Source: Emydura subglobosa (Eukaryota > Chordata > Testudines > Chelidae). Taken from it: DNA of 64,000 bases. The stretch is from contig ML679966.1 of NCBI GenBank assembly GCA_007922225.1, forward strand, positions 51,051,583 to 51,115,582, in the 5' to 3' direction. Position 1 is the stretch's first letter; every line of letters starts with the position of its first letter. Of the stretch, positions 47,492-58,676 are shown in pieces. A program made the translations under genes and the position numbers. The notes under the pieces are model-generated. The model saw only the letters and a list, made by a program, of their open reading frames with translations. It did no database searches and was not told the origin of the DNA.

Positions 47492-48316
47492 TGTCACCGT
47501 TCAGGGCAACTGCACCTGTATTTCCCCTCAGTGGTCCAGCAAGGGCACCCTTCTAAGGTTTCCAGCTCCCCAGCCATCGCTTTTCTTGGGTAGAAACCCA
47601 CATCTTACTCTCTTCTGACCTTCATTGTGTTATTCCTAGCAGAAACAAACTGCCCAGCATATCTGCTTGCTTTCTCTTCAATGCAGGTTAACAGTATGGC
47701 TGCTCACAGCTATAGATACAACACAACTGTTTTTTGTAAGTCTATTTTATTCTTAAGGTAAAAGCACTACAGAGAAAACATATTTAAATCAATAAAAGAC
47801 TTACACACATGCTAATAAACTTACCAGACATCACCTCAACTCTAACAGGGTCTCTGGAAGGAGCTGTCTTTCAAAACCCACAAAAGGGGTCTCTTCTATG
47901 GTAACAAGTTCATAACAGACTCAGTTCAGTACGGGCACCCAGTACTATAGACCTCAGTAGGTCCAGTCCTGCCAGACATTCTCAAAGGATTGGGGTCCTC
48001 TGTGCACCAGAGGTCCTGTCCATTTTCTGGATCAGGAAGAAGGACCTAACCTAGTTTAAAACCAAAACCCATTTTTGTCTATTGGTCACTGGAGAATCCA
48101 GTTTGAACTAGTATATGCACACCTCTCCAGGACGATGGCTTCAAAGGACTGATAATATTAGCAATCCCTTCCTACTAGAGAAGCTACATACAATAACATA
48201 TACACAATTGCATTTTTAATTCAATGGCCCCCAAAGGTATTAACCCTAAATCAATAAGGTTTAATTTAATTCAGTAAAGTTTATCTTACTTCCATAAGGT
48301 ATGTCCAGGATACTAC
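47492..48316 (-). mobile_element. Probable antisense solo LTR or LTR fragment
   Basis: The block starts tgtcaccgttcagggcaact and, read on the other strand, begins tgtagtatcctggacatacc, so both ends fit the TG...CA rule. On the minus strand an AATAAA hexamer lies at about 47745-47750, as expected for an LTR polyadenylation signal. The sequence (for example aaacccacaaaaggggtctc) recalls a sauropsid endogenous-retrovirus LTR. The 5-bp flanks attat and ggata do not match, so the boundaries remain uncertain. Confidence 0.5.
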
Positions 48317-49021
48317 AGGATATTTTCTGTCTGTCTGTCCCATTTATAGCCTTTAATAATTATTTTACATGTAGATGAGAAATGTGCTTTGTTGCTGAAA
48401 ATTTGAATCCCACACATGCATGCACACACCCACACACAAACCCCTTTACATCTACACGGGAAGCAGAGATTTACTTGTAGGAAACAGAATTAATGGCTCT
48501 ACTTGTTTTCACTATGTATGCTGTTGTTGGGGATAGATAAGTGACACTGCTCAATTGTTGTCAGGGATCTCCCCTTGTGAATTTTCCCCATAAGTATTGC
48601 TTTCCTATTGTTGTATTCTGTTACACAAGTTTAAACAGACACACTCCTTTCTTTCCTATTTTCTTCCATTGTTCTTCTCCCCCATGTTATCATCTAAGAT
48701 ACTAATATTCTTCTATAATTTTATTGGGTCAGAAGCCACACAGGATTTACACCTTCACTTCATGCCACCAATGAATGCTGTTCTTATTAAAACGTGCCAG
48801 TTTGCAGGAACAGTATGAGTCTCATGATGCACAGATGCAAATGGTTTATTATCTGAAATGTTTAAGATTCATTTACTTTGGAAAAATGTCTAATATTTTG
48901 TCCCATGTGTGGAATGACATATCTTAAAGCAAATACTAAATCTTAAATCAATTGCTCAGATAATCTTCTCAGTGGAATTTCACATGCATAAAAATTATTT
49001 GCATTAAAAGTAGTATAGTAA
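48317..49021. other. No gene seen
   Basis: AT-rich, with a C/A-rich patch (gcatgcacacacccacacac, near 48419). No recognisable element. Confidence 0.4.
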
Positions 49022-49120
49022 TGCCTGAAGGCCCCAGCTGGGTTCAAGAGCCCATTGCACAAGGCACTGTAAATACAAATAATAAGACAGTCCTTGCCCT
49101 GAAAATCTGTCAGTCTAAAT
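49022..49120 (-). mobile_element. MIR/L2-tail SINE 3' part, antisense
   Basis: tgcctgaaggccccagctgg, cccattgcacaaggcactgt, aaatacaaataataagacag, tccttgccctgaaaatctg is the reverse orientation of the SINE tail seen at 31683. Confidence 0.7.
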
Positions 49121-49261
49121 TACATGCAAAAAAAAAAATTAAATGAATGTCCAGATCACAGAATCGAGCCCTCAGAAATTAAGAAATACCAGCGTTAAGG
49201 TTGCCTGTGCAGCAAATGCCTGTGCACATCCAAGAAATGTGAAATGTTATTTGCTTTGGGG

Positions 49262-49455
49262 GGAGGGAGCAATAAAAATTAAAGTTTAGAGGTTTTGCTG
49301 AAGTTTTTTTTGCTGGGTTTTTTTTCTCCCCAGATTTCCAATGAAAACCCCCAAATTTTGTCAAGCAGATATTTCCCCCAGACACCTATTTTGACAAAAA
49401 AATATTTTTATCCAAAAAAATCTTGAATTAAAAATTTCAGCCAGCTCTATATATA
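49262..49455. mobile_element. Arm of the 'catcatggga' palindromic family
   Basis: gatttccaatgaaaaccccc, aaattttgtcaagcagatat, attttgacaaaaaaatattt and the end aaaatttcagccagctctat match the A/T-rich arms of the elements at 41013 and 44958. The central box is missing. Confidence 0.45.
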
Positions 49456-51499
49456 CATTGTGAAAATGATACAGGCTTTCATAACATGTTCACATATTTT
49501 TTCAACGGGAACCCTGTAGTCCTGCTGTCTTCAACACAGGGTTCCAGTCTCTGTTTCTCAGCCCTAGGTTTTGACTATCAATTCTGGATATGCTGCCCTC
49601 AGCCTCCCAGTCCATCCTCTGTGTCAGAATCCCTGGAAATCCAAATATAGAGTGCCAGATGCATGTAAACCGGTCAACCAGTGCTTACTGCGCTGAAGAA
49701 ATGAGCCTCCTTTTCATACGTATCACCTAACTACTTTTGACATTATCCTAGCAGCATCTAGTAGTATTTTGATACATAATATCAGTCTATATTCTTTCCA
49801 TATAGTAGAAATAATGATAATATAATAAAGTGAGAAATGATCTGTTTGGCACCTGAATCTAACTAAAATAAATGTCCAAGCACCAGGAAGCCTTTGCAGT
49901 ATTATAGTGGAAACATGAATAAATTAGAAGACACGATGATATTTTCCTGGAGAGTCACTAACAGTATGTGTGAATGGTGAGGGACTGAGAGAACTGGGGG
50001 ATCTCCAACAATTCATTTTGCCATGACTGAGACAGCACTCTCTATGCAAATAAAAAATATTTTGCCTCTGATGGCTTGTTACTGGCTTAATTTGTAAAAA
50101 GAGCAATATATTATGATGAAGAATGTCAAATGTACAGTTCTGTGATGTTAATGGTTCATAAGGGAAATGAGGAGAATGCAAGCACCATTCCAGTCATTTA
50201 ATTGCAAGAAACTTTATTTTATGGCTGAGGGTTGGTTAACTTAAATATGTCTAGTGTTGTTTGTTATTCTACTTTAAAAAACTTAAGTGATTTTAAATAA
50301 CCGCTTAGCCATAGATCCATCAAAGAAGCCTTCAATTAGCAAATCATACTGAAGATAAATTCAAATCTTTGCAAATTGTTGTAATCACAGCTCACCAAAC
50401 CTGCTTCAGCTGTGCTTGCCCTGTAGTAGTAATGGAGCTGGTCTGTAATTACAAAGGTGTTAATTTCAGCATTGTGTGTACCTTTTCTTTTACTAGATTG
50501 GCATGAACATTTCACACTCTAGTGTGTGCTGTAATTGGAACAAACTGCAACACCTACTACTAAAAACTGAGCTGTTTGTAGCCATTGCTTATCCCCTCCA
50601 TTTAAAATTCCCAAGCCACACTTCTGCCTCCCAAGCTGCCTTTGAAGGCAGATTTATGTGTTTTAAGCACAATTCAAGCATATTGTGGGCACAGCAGGAG
50701 ATTGTAAACAATCAGAAACTGAATAGGGCAGTCTTCAGCATCCCTGTGTGGCAGAAACTAAAAAACACCTGCATTTAACTGTTTATACGCTATGCACATT
50801 ATGGATGATTCGTTATTGTTATTAAACATTATTAAGGAACATTTTTAGAACATACCGTAATATACTTGGCTAACATAAAGGGCTTTTCATGTAGGTCAGT
50901 CATTGCTACATAGAGGACAGCGATTATTGCTTTACTTTTGAGACAGTCATGCAGCTTTTTATCATCCTCGTATTTCATATGGCATAGTTCATAAAAATAC
51001 ATTTCAGGCACCGCACAATGCAGAAAATCATGAAATAAGAATCTGCTTCTTTGATCTAAATTCCAAACTGATTATACCTTTCTACATCTTGAAGGACTTT
51101 GTTTGTAAATTGCCAATTAAATAAACCTGGAGAGAAAATTAGATTGAATAATTACTACTTCTAAGACTCACTTCCTTGATCTGAGATGGCCCAGAATTAA
51201 TACAATGACATTTTGGTGCAGGTAGAAAAAATGTTACATTTTCTACTGCCCTTATAAAACTCACAAAAAATCAACCATAGTGTTGCCCTTCTGCCAGATT
51301 GTAGTAGATGTCAGGGCCTTGCAGATTAGCATCCCATGAGAGGAGAAAACAATTATATAGAATCTCTGTATTGTCTTAGTGAAACTTGTTCACTTACACT
51401 ACACACAGAGGTTGCCACAAAGAGCAAACAGGCAATCAGAAATTTCAGTCCAAACACCATTGCCCAGTTCACAGGAAGCATCTGTTCCCCAAGAATTGA
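49456..51499. other. No gene or named repeat seen
   Basis: AT-rich, with few repeats. The part around 50200-50510 is unusually free of simple repeats and transposon words; it could be a conserved non-coding stretch, but this cannot be tested from one sequence. Confidence 0.4.
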
Positions 51500-51784
51500 C
51501 TCTAGCTCAGTGATACTCAGACCTCAGTGGTTCAGGAGCCCTATTAGCAATCAACATTACCCAAAAGAGCCACTGTAGTGTGAATTCATTGTTTCATTTA
51601 ATATAATATAAATCTATTTTCCCCCCTCACAGCAAAATGACTGATCAAGTATTCTACAATTAGTTAATAACATAGTAAAAGCATCCTGATTGGTTAATAA
51701 TTAAATCACACAGTTTTAATATAATTTGCTGCCAAGAACCAGTTGCTACTCCCAAGCCTCAGGCTGAGTTTCACTGCTCTACTT
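51500..51784. mobile_element. 269-bp hAT-like MITE with 8-bp target duplications
   Basis: The element spans 51508-51776. Left end cagtgatactcagacctcag and right end cctcaggctgagtttcactg are inverted repeats. The flanks ctctagct (51500-51507) and ctctactt (51777-51784) agree at 6 of 8 positions, the hAT duplication length. The interior is AT-rich, with no transposase. A truncated, inverted copy lies at 25703-25781. Confidence 0.75.
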
Positions 51785-53523
51785 AGAGAGATTAGAACTG
51801 ACAGTAAACAAGTTCACTTTCTGCTTGTGAGGGCTCCTCCAAAAACAAAGTATCACCAAACTAACTGCAATACAGCTTTTCTTCATAGATTGAACAATGC
51901 TTTGCACACTAAAAGAACTTATTACTAAAAGAACAATTATGTGTTACAGCAACATCTGGCAACTCCCATCATAACAACATCATTTTTCCTTGTACTGAAA
52001 GATGCTCTGATTTCTAAACCTGAGCTTCATTTTAGCACTTTTTTGAAGATGGATATTCTTGATCTGCTCCCCCACACAAATGTACATCCTGAGCCCAGGA
52101 CAGATCCTATTTATCATCTCAGTGAAACTAGCTACAGGTGGTTTAACCCGCCCCAAAAAACTGAAATGCATCCCAGGAGGTTTAAAAGCATCCCTTGAAA
52201 CTTCTGTCAGTCTGACTTGCGAACCCAGTGGTACTCTAAACTGCCAGACATTCTACTCATTCAGTTTCTAGCTATAATTATCAATGCTTTTCTGCTACTT
52301 CTGCATGAAACAGATTGCCAGATCAGGTAACCTAGCAATGAGTAAAGAAGTACTGTTCTGCTCAGTGCTCAGATCTCCATTTTGGTCATGTGTTTCAGGC
52401 GGAGTAAGACAGAGCATTAATAATCAATTCACTGAAACCTAAGGTGCAAGGTTCTCACAGAAGGGCTGTGCTAGTGCAAAGTGCAGAAACCCCTTGCTTT
52501 TCCGGGGGGCTGCAGCTAGCCTGTAACTCCAGAAGTTTAGGACTTTGACTCTATCACCAGGGCTCCTCTGTGCCCGCCGTAAGACCACTGAAGAAGGACC
52601 CTAGTGCAAATACTATATATGCACTTCTGTGCACCTCTGGAGGCTAAGGAGATCATTGTGTTTCATAGCAAACTACATGTGCTTGTTGTGGCTCAGCTAT
52701 TTCAGCCTGCAATTCTGAGCACTTGCAGGAATATCTTGTGTTTTACTCTAGTTTAATTTCTCAAGTTCTGACACTTCTGTCTTTGACAGGGCCTCACCTT
52801 CATTATCTGTGTTATCACCACCTCTTTTGCCCAACATAGTAAATGTATCATGTAGCTTCTCTGTAATCTTTGTTTTCATTTATTGTCCCTCATACTCTCA
52901 TGTAAGCTATAGCTAACTCAATAGCTGGCAAACGTACCCCTTTATTGTTACATTTTTGACACTTAGGTGATCATTTGGTAAAGTATCATTAACCAGCTCA
53001 CTTCCATAGGCAAATAGTGTGGTTCAGAAATCTAGCTAGATATTTGCTATGGAAACCAGAAAACCTTGGACGACTTGTGGCTATGGCTTATGTAAAACAG
53101 GAGGTGAATTAAAACATTGGCTGTTGTCTTACTCATCCTTACCCATTCTTTATTCACAGGGGAGGCTGACTGCATGAAGTATTATCTTAAATACTGTGCA
53201 TAAAAGGATTCTGTACATGGAGGATTCATGATGACCCATCTTGAGATGTTAGTGAAGGAAAGGCATAGTGCAGGGCATTAGGAGATGGTCTTTCAATAAG
53301 TACATTATTTTGCTTGCAGCAAGATTTTCACTTGATGGCTAACATAACCAGAGAAGAATCGCTCCTTAGCACATATCAAAGTGCACAAACTTTTAATTTT
53401 ATGTTGTGTGCTGCATAACCAGTCAAGAAAATACTTTTTTCACTAGAAAAGGAGGCAAGTGGGAAAAGGAGGCTGGCACCAGTTTTCCCAAATCATGTAA
53501 ACATCATTTTTAATACAGAATAC
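51785..53523. other. No gene seen; one GC-balanced patch
   Basis: Mostly unassigned. The patch 52430-52620 (gtgctagtgcaaagtgcaga ... ttttccggggggctgcagct) has a different composition from its surroundings and may be an unnamed repeat. No terminal repeats were found. Confidence 0.35.
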
Positions 53524-53569
53524 ATGGTAAATTGTAACTTATCTATATGGTAAATTGTAACTTATCTAT
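53524..53569 (+). repeat. 23-bp tandem duplication, two copies
   Basis: The 23-mer starting atggtaaattgtaacttatc occupies 53524-53546 and is repeated exactly at 53547-53569. The exact identity suggests a recent slippage or repair event. Confidence 0.95.
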
Positions 53570-53784
53570 ATAGATGGGGTCAATTCCTTCAATGTCTAGA
53601 CAGGACATTCTTAGAAGCATTGCTCTCTTTCTAATGAAAAATATTTTCTCCTATGTAGTATGATTCACCTGACTGCCTTTATCCATATTTGCTGGACTCT
53701 TCTGAAATACAAGTCATGAAACATTATGCTCTAAGTTCATAGATTCATAGATTCCAAGGCCAGAAGGAACCATTTTGATCACCT

Positions 53785-53903
53785 AGTCTGACTACGGTGA
53801 CCAAATTGGGACTGGGGGGGGGATATGCGCCTATAGAAGACAAAACCCCAAATATTGCGATTGTCCCTATAAAATCGGGATATTTGGTCACCCTAAGTCT
53901 GAC
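53785..53903. mobile_element. 103-bp hAT-like MITE inside CR1, perfect 8-bp TSD
   Basis: The element is 53793-53895. Its ends tacggtgaccaaat and atttggtcaccct(a) are inverted repeats with one mismatch. The 8-mer agtctgac flanks it on both sides (53785-53792 and 53896-53903). CR1 copies lacking it have a single agtctgac followed by ctcctg, so the insertion is directly readable. The interior (gggactgggg, ttgtccctataaaatcggga) is a second, internal inverted pair. Very common MITE type in turtles. Confidence 0.9.
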
Positions 53904-54379
53904 CTCCTGTATAGCACAAACCATAGAACTTCCTCACAAAAACTTCCTAGAGCATGTCTGTTAGAAAACCTGCATGCTTGATTTAAAAATAGCTGGTGAT
54001 GGAGAACACTTGTTGAATTGTTCCAATGGTTAATTACCTTAACTGTTAAAAATTTATACCTTGTTTCCAATCTGAATTTGTCTAGCTTCAGTTTCCAGAT
54101 GTTGGATCACGTTATACCTTTGTCAGCTAGAGCCCATTATTAAATATTTGTTTCCCATAAGTACTTGTGAATTGTAATCAAGTCACCCCTTAATCTTCTC
54201 TTTGTGAAGCTAAATAGACGGAGCTCCTTGAGTCTATCACTGTAAGGCATGTTTTCTAATCCTTTAATCATTCTCTTCTCTGAGCCCTCTTCAATTTATT
54301 AATATCCTCCTTGAACTGTGGACACCAGAACTAGACACAGTATTCCAGCAGTGGTCACACCAGTGCCAAATATAGAAGT

Positions 54380-54571
54380 AAAAGTGTTATAGGTCTGGAA
54401 GCCAGCAGAGAGGGAGACAGATGGACGCAGAGGGAGCTGATGGACACCCAGCTGTGTGCTGCGCTTGCTTTATTGTCCTGGCTGCAAAACTGAAACTAAC
54501 TCAAAAGTCTAGCTTTACACTGTGGAGGGAGGAGTGCTGAAATATTTACAGGAACAGGACATCACAAAAAT
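54380..54571 (-). mobile_element. 182-bp mini solo LTR inside CR1
   Basis: The element 54385-54566 begins tgttataggtctggaagcca and ends ggaacaggacatcaca, so it obeys TG...CA. It interrupts the CR1 between gaagtaaaa and atattctctctac, and flanks aaaag (54380-54384) and aaaat (54567-54571) agree at 4 of 5 positions. On the minus strand it starts TGTGATGTCC and carries AATAAA (about 54470-54475), compatible with a U3-R-U5 layout in miniature. At 182 bp it is short for a retrovirus and may belong to a TRIM-like or Gypsy-type family. Confidence 0.7.
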
Positions 54572-55554
54572 ATTCTCTCTACTCTGCTCAAGCTTCCCTA
54601 GTTTATGTACCTAAGGATCGCATTAGCACTTTTGGCCACAACATTGCACAGGAAGCTCATGATCAGCTGATAATCAACAACTACCCCAACTCTTTTTCAG
54701 AGTCACAGCTTCCCAGGACATAGTCCCCCATCCTGTAAATATGGCCTATGTTCTTTGTTCCCCAATGTATACATTTAGATTTAGCTGTATTAAAAAACAA
54801 ATTAGTCTCTGGTGCCCACGTTACTAAGCAATCCAAATTGCTTTTTATCAGTGACCTGTCCTCTTCATTATTTACCTCTCCCCTAATTTTTATGTCATCT
54901 GCAAACTTTATCAGTGATGATTTTATGTTTTCTTCCAGGTCATTGATAAAGATGTTAAACAGCATAGGTCTAAGAACCAATCCTTGAGGGACCCCAGGAG
55001 AAACACAGCCAGTAATGAGTCCCTGTTTACAATTATGTTTTGAGAACTGTCAGCTAGTCAGCTTTTAATAAATTTAATGTGTGCTATTCAAATTTTATAT
55101 CATTCTAGCTTTTTAATCAAAATGTTGTGCAATACCAAGTTCCTAGATAGGAATTCACAAATCTAAGTAGATTCTGGTTATGCTTTCAAAAGTCAATTAT
55201 ATCCTCTGAAGTCCTCCTGAAAAGGCTGATAAAAAGATAAAAGAACCTTGGCTATACCTGAGTCCTAAGAAAAATGACACAGACTCACAAAGAAATGTGA
55301 ACAAGCATCAGAGCCAGTGATTCGCCGCAAAGTTTTTGTGGGGAAATGGAAACAATAATTTGTGCCCTAGAAAAGAAGGAAGATACAATTCTTCCATGTA
55401 TCTATCACAGAGACTCAAAGGCTACAGAAAAAAAATGTAGTAACCTGTGCAGAAGTGAAAAACAGAGCAGCAGAAGCTGAACTGAAGCAAATGGTAATCA
55501 GCAAAAACAGTTGTCTCTTGCTAAAAACAGAATTGCTTTTGAACTTCAGAATGT

Positions 55555-55725
55555 TAATTAAATGAAACTTTGACTTTCAAAAATTAGAAATTTGAAGCTT
55601 AAGCAGGAAAATTATGAGAATTTTCATGATTTTTCCCCTTCTGTAAAACTGACTGTAGAACTGGCTGAAATTTTTGGAATTTTGAAATTTCAAATTTTGA
55701 AAAGATTTTTTTATTAGCTCTAGTT
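55555..55725. mobile_element. Arm of the 'catcatggga' palindromic family
   Basis: aactttgactttcaaaaatt, ggaaaattatgagaattttc, gaactggctgaaatttttgg and ttgaaatttcaaattttg are the A/T-rich arm words also seen at 49262 and 44958. Self-complementary runs such as gaaatttc are frequent. Fragment only. Confidence 0.4.
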
Positions 55726-56075
55726 GCAAAAACTCAGGGCTGATTTTTTCCCCTTTTCTTTGCATTTAGAAGACACGGTGACAGCAGAGATCTAATGATG
55801 AAGACAGAAGCTATATATACACTGGAAAGCCAAGGGGCATATCGCTTGATATATCTTTAGTTAAAAAGCAATGACATTTTGATTGCACTTAACGCTTTAG
55901 TATTTAGCTGCCTCTCAGAATAACAATCTATGTGTTGTCTAGTATGAAGAATGTGTACTGTAAGAGTGTGTGTGTAAGTAATGAATGTATATGATAAACC
56001 ATGGTAGCATACATAAATGCAGCACCATTGATATGTATTTCACATTTTAAACTTTGTTTTTATGTTCCATTATAG

Positions 56076-56850
56076 TTAAACCTAGATTATGCCAAGGCCA
56101 GCGGACTGAAATACAAGGAACCAGGAACACTGCTACAGACTGGGGACCAACTGGCTAGGCAGAAGTTCTACAGAAAAGGACCTGGGGGTACATTGGACAA
56201 GAAGCTGGATATGAGTCAACAGTGTGCTCTTATTGCCAAGAAGGCTAACAGCATATTGGGCTGTATTAGTAGGAGCATTGCCAGCAGATTGAGGGAAGAT
56301 TATTCCCCTCTATTTGGCATTGGTGAAGCCACATTTGGAGTACTGTGTCCAGTTTTGGGCCCCCCTCTACAGGAAGGATTGGACAAATTAGAGAAAGTCC
56401 AGTGGAGGGCAATGAAAATAATTAGGGGACTGAATCACATGACTTATGAGGAGAGGCTGAGGGAACTGGACTTATTTATTCTGCAGAAGAGAAGAGTGAG
56501 GGGAGATTTGATAGCAGCCTTTAATTACCTGAAGAGGGATTCCAGGCAGGATAGAGCTAGGCTGTTCTCACTGGTGGCAGATGACAGAACAAGGAGCAAT
56601 GGTCTCAAGTCGCAATGGGGGAGATCTAGGTTGGATATTAGGAAAAACTTTTTCACTAGAAGGGTAGTGAAGAACTGGAATGGGTTACCGAGGGAGGTGG
56701 TGGAATCTCCATCCTTAGAGATTTTTAAGCTGCGGCTTGATGAAGCTTGTGGCCTGGATGATTTAGTTGGGGTTAATCCTGCTTTCAGCAGAGGGTTGGA
56801 CTAGATGACCTCCTGAAATCCCTACCAACCCTAATATTTTATGATTCTAT
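56076..56850 (+). mobile_element. CR1 LINE 3' portion, sense, with intact C-terminal frame
   Basis: A 5'-truncated CR1. One open frame runs from about 56076 to the stop at 56805-56807 (about 243 codons; there is no ATG start because the N-terminus is missing). It ends in the conserved C-terminal blocks KKANSILGCISRSIASR, YEERLRELDLFILQKRRVRG, DLIAAFNYLKRDS, DIRKNFFTRRVVKNWNGLPR and EVVESPSLEIFKLRLDEA. This is the region downstream of the RT catalytic core. The tail ttttatgattctatga (to about 56850) is the CR1 3' terminal octamer-type repeat. The lack of stops suggests a younger copy than its neighbours. Confidence 0.9.
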
Positions 56851-57401
56851 GAAAGGGTTTTTTCCTTTGTAATCATACTTAAATTTCATAGGCACTAAGT
56901 AATGGAAACCCATAAAGACACTTCAGTGAAAACACATATAACTTAAATTGCTGCTGATTGTAGCACAGATCATTTCATGTTAGTAAACTATGGTCCTCTT
57001 TTTATTGTGAGTAAACTGATCACTTACAGATCTTGGAAACACTGAAATGGGGGGGTGGGGGAGAGTATAAATATTTTTTAAAATATGTTGGACCACAGAA
57101 CCATATTACTGTGTCACAGATGGAATAAATTGCAATTACCTTTTCACTTAAAATAAATATTACGTTTGAGAAGGTAGCAATGTGAAATACCTCATGAATG
57201 CAGATTAGTGAATATAAAGATGGGATAAACCTCAAGAGTGTGAATTTTTGCTAGAAAACCCCTGTCAGCTTTGGTTTGTGGTATGTTTGAGCTAATTAAA
57301 GGTAAATAAATAGATAAAATAAAAAGAAATGTTCAGTTACATAGAATGAAAGAACAGGGTGAATGTGAATGCTGCTTAGTATTAAATTACTTCCAGCATT
57401 T
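56851..57401. other. No gene seen
   Basis: AT-rich spacer between two CR1 copies whose 3' ends face each other. It contains a G-rich run (gaaatgggggggtgggggag, near 57044). Confidence 0.5.
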
Positions 57402-57421
57402 AAAAAAAAAAAAAAAAAAAA
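57402..57421 (+). repeat. A20 homopolymer
   Basis: Twenty consecutive A. Context is AT-rich, with no retroposed body recognised. Confidence 0.9.
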
Positions 57422-57522
57422 CACCTTGGATGGGTTCAAAAAGTAAAGTGAGACTGAGGAAAAATATAAATTAATCAATAACACTTCTGTGGTGGAATGG
57501 TTTTTACGTCCACAGCCCTACA

Positions 57523-58676
57523 CATAGACTCATAGACTTTAAGGCCTGAAGGGACCATCATAATCATCTAGTCTGACTTCCTGCACATCGCAGGTTGCTG
57601 AACCTCAGGCATCCATTCCTGTAATAAACCCATAATCTCTGGCTGAGTTACTGAAGTCCTCAAATCTTGATTTAAAGACTTCAAGTTCCAGAAACTCCAC
57701 CATAGTTCAAACCAGCAAGTGACGTGTGCCCTACGCTACAGAGGAAGGTGAAAAAAAACCACTCTGACATAGGGGAAAATTCCTTCCCAATCCCAAATAT
57801 GGTGATCCATTTGACCTTGAGCATGTGGGCAAGATACACCAGTCAGACACATAGGAAGGAATTCTCTGTAATAACTCAAAGCTCTCTCCACCTAGTGTCC
57901 CATCTCTGGCAATTGAGATATTTGGAAATAGATGTTGTGGTTGGGCTGTATACCACTGTAGGCAATTTCATTATACCATACCCTCCATAAACTTGTCTAG
58001 CTCAGTCTTGAAACAAGTTAGGTATTTTTGCCCCCACTATTTCCCTTGGAAGGCTGTTCCAGAACTTCACTTCTCTGACAATTAGAAACCTTCATCTAAT
58101 TCAAGCCTAAACTTGTTGATGGCCAGTTCATATCCATTTGTTTTTGTGCCAACATTGGCCTTTAACTCAAATAACTCCTCTCCCTCCCTGGTGTTTTTCC
58201 CTCTAATATATTTATAGAGAGCAATCATATCGCCTTTCATCCTTCATTTTGTTAGGCTAAACAAGCCAAACTCCTTAAACCTTGTCTCGTAAGGTAGGTG
58301 CTTCATTCCTTTGATCATCCTAGTAGCCCTTCTCTGCACCTGTTCCAATTTGGATTCATCTTTCTTAAATATGGGAGACCAGATTTCACATACTATTCCA
58401 GATGAGGATTCACCAGTATCTTGTATAAGCCTTTTTCATGGCCGCATCACATTGGCAGCTCATAGTCATCCTGTTATCGACCAATACATCCTTTCTTTCT
58501 CCTCCTCCATCACTTCCAACTCATATATCCCCAACTTATAGCAAAAATTCTTGTTAGTCCTTAAGTGAATGACCTTGCAGTTCACACTATTAAAATTCAT
58601 CCCATTTCTATTACTCCAGTTTCCAAGGTTATCCAAATCTTGTATGATATTCTGATCCTCTTCTCTATTGGCAATA
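57523..58676 (-). mobile_element. CR1 LINE, antisense, 3' part (before LTR)
   Basis: Begins at its 3' end with catagactcatagactttaa, continues through the UTR (gtctgacttcctgcacatcg, gcaagtgacgtgtgccctac, ttccttcccaatcccaaata) and the C-terminal RT coding region (ccctccctggtgtttttccc, gcaatcatatcgcctttcat, gatcatcctagtagcccttc). On the minus strand, DLDNLGNWSNRNGMNFNSVNCKV (58640-58560 area) is the CR1 block just after the catalytic site. The copy is interrupted at 58676 by an LTR-like element and continues at 59775. Confidence 0.9.

Larger units (their letters stand above)
53736..55170 (-). mobile_element. CR1 LINE, antisense, with RT remnant and two nested insertions
   Basis: From its 3' end (53736, ttcatagattcatagattcc) this runs through the CR1 3' UTR into the C-terminal and central reverse-transcriptase region, ending 5'-truncated near 55170. 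On the minus strand, codons at 54980-54681 encode LFNIFINDLEENI then KFADDIK: the FADD box is the RT catalytic site of non-LTR elements. The frame is broken elsewhere, so the copy is dead. It is interrupted by a MITE (53793-53895) and a mini-LTR (54385-54566). CR1 normally encodes an endonuclease-RT ORF2; the endonuclease part is absent. Confidence 0.9.

Noticed and set aside
48310..48370. taataattatt at 47482 and near 48354 as a long target duplication for the LTR-like block
   Set aside because: The match is in very AT-rich DNA, the length is wrong for an LTR element, and the sequence next to the right copy does not end in CA.
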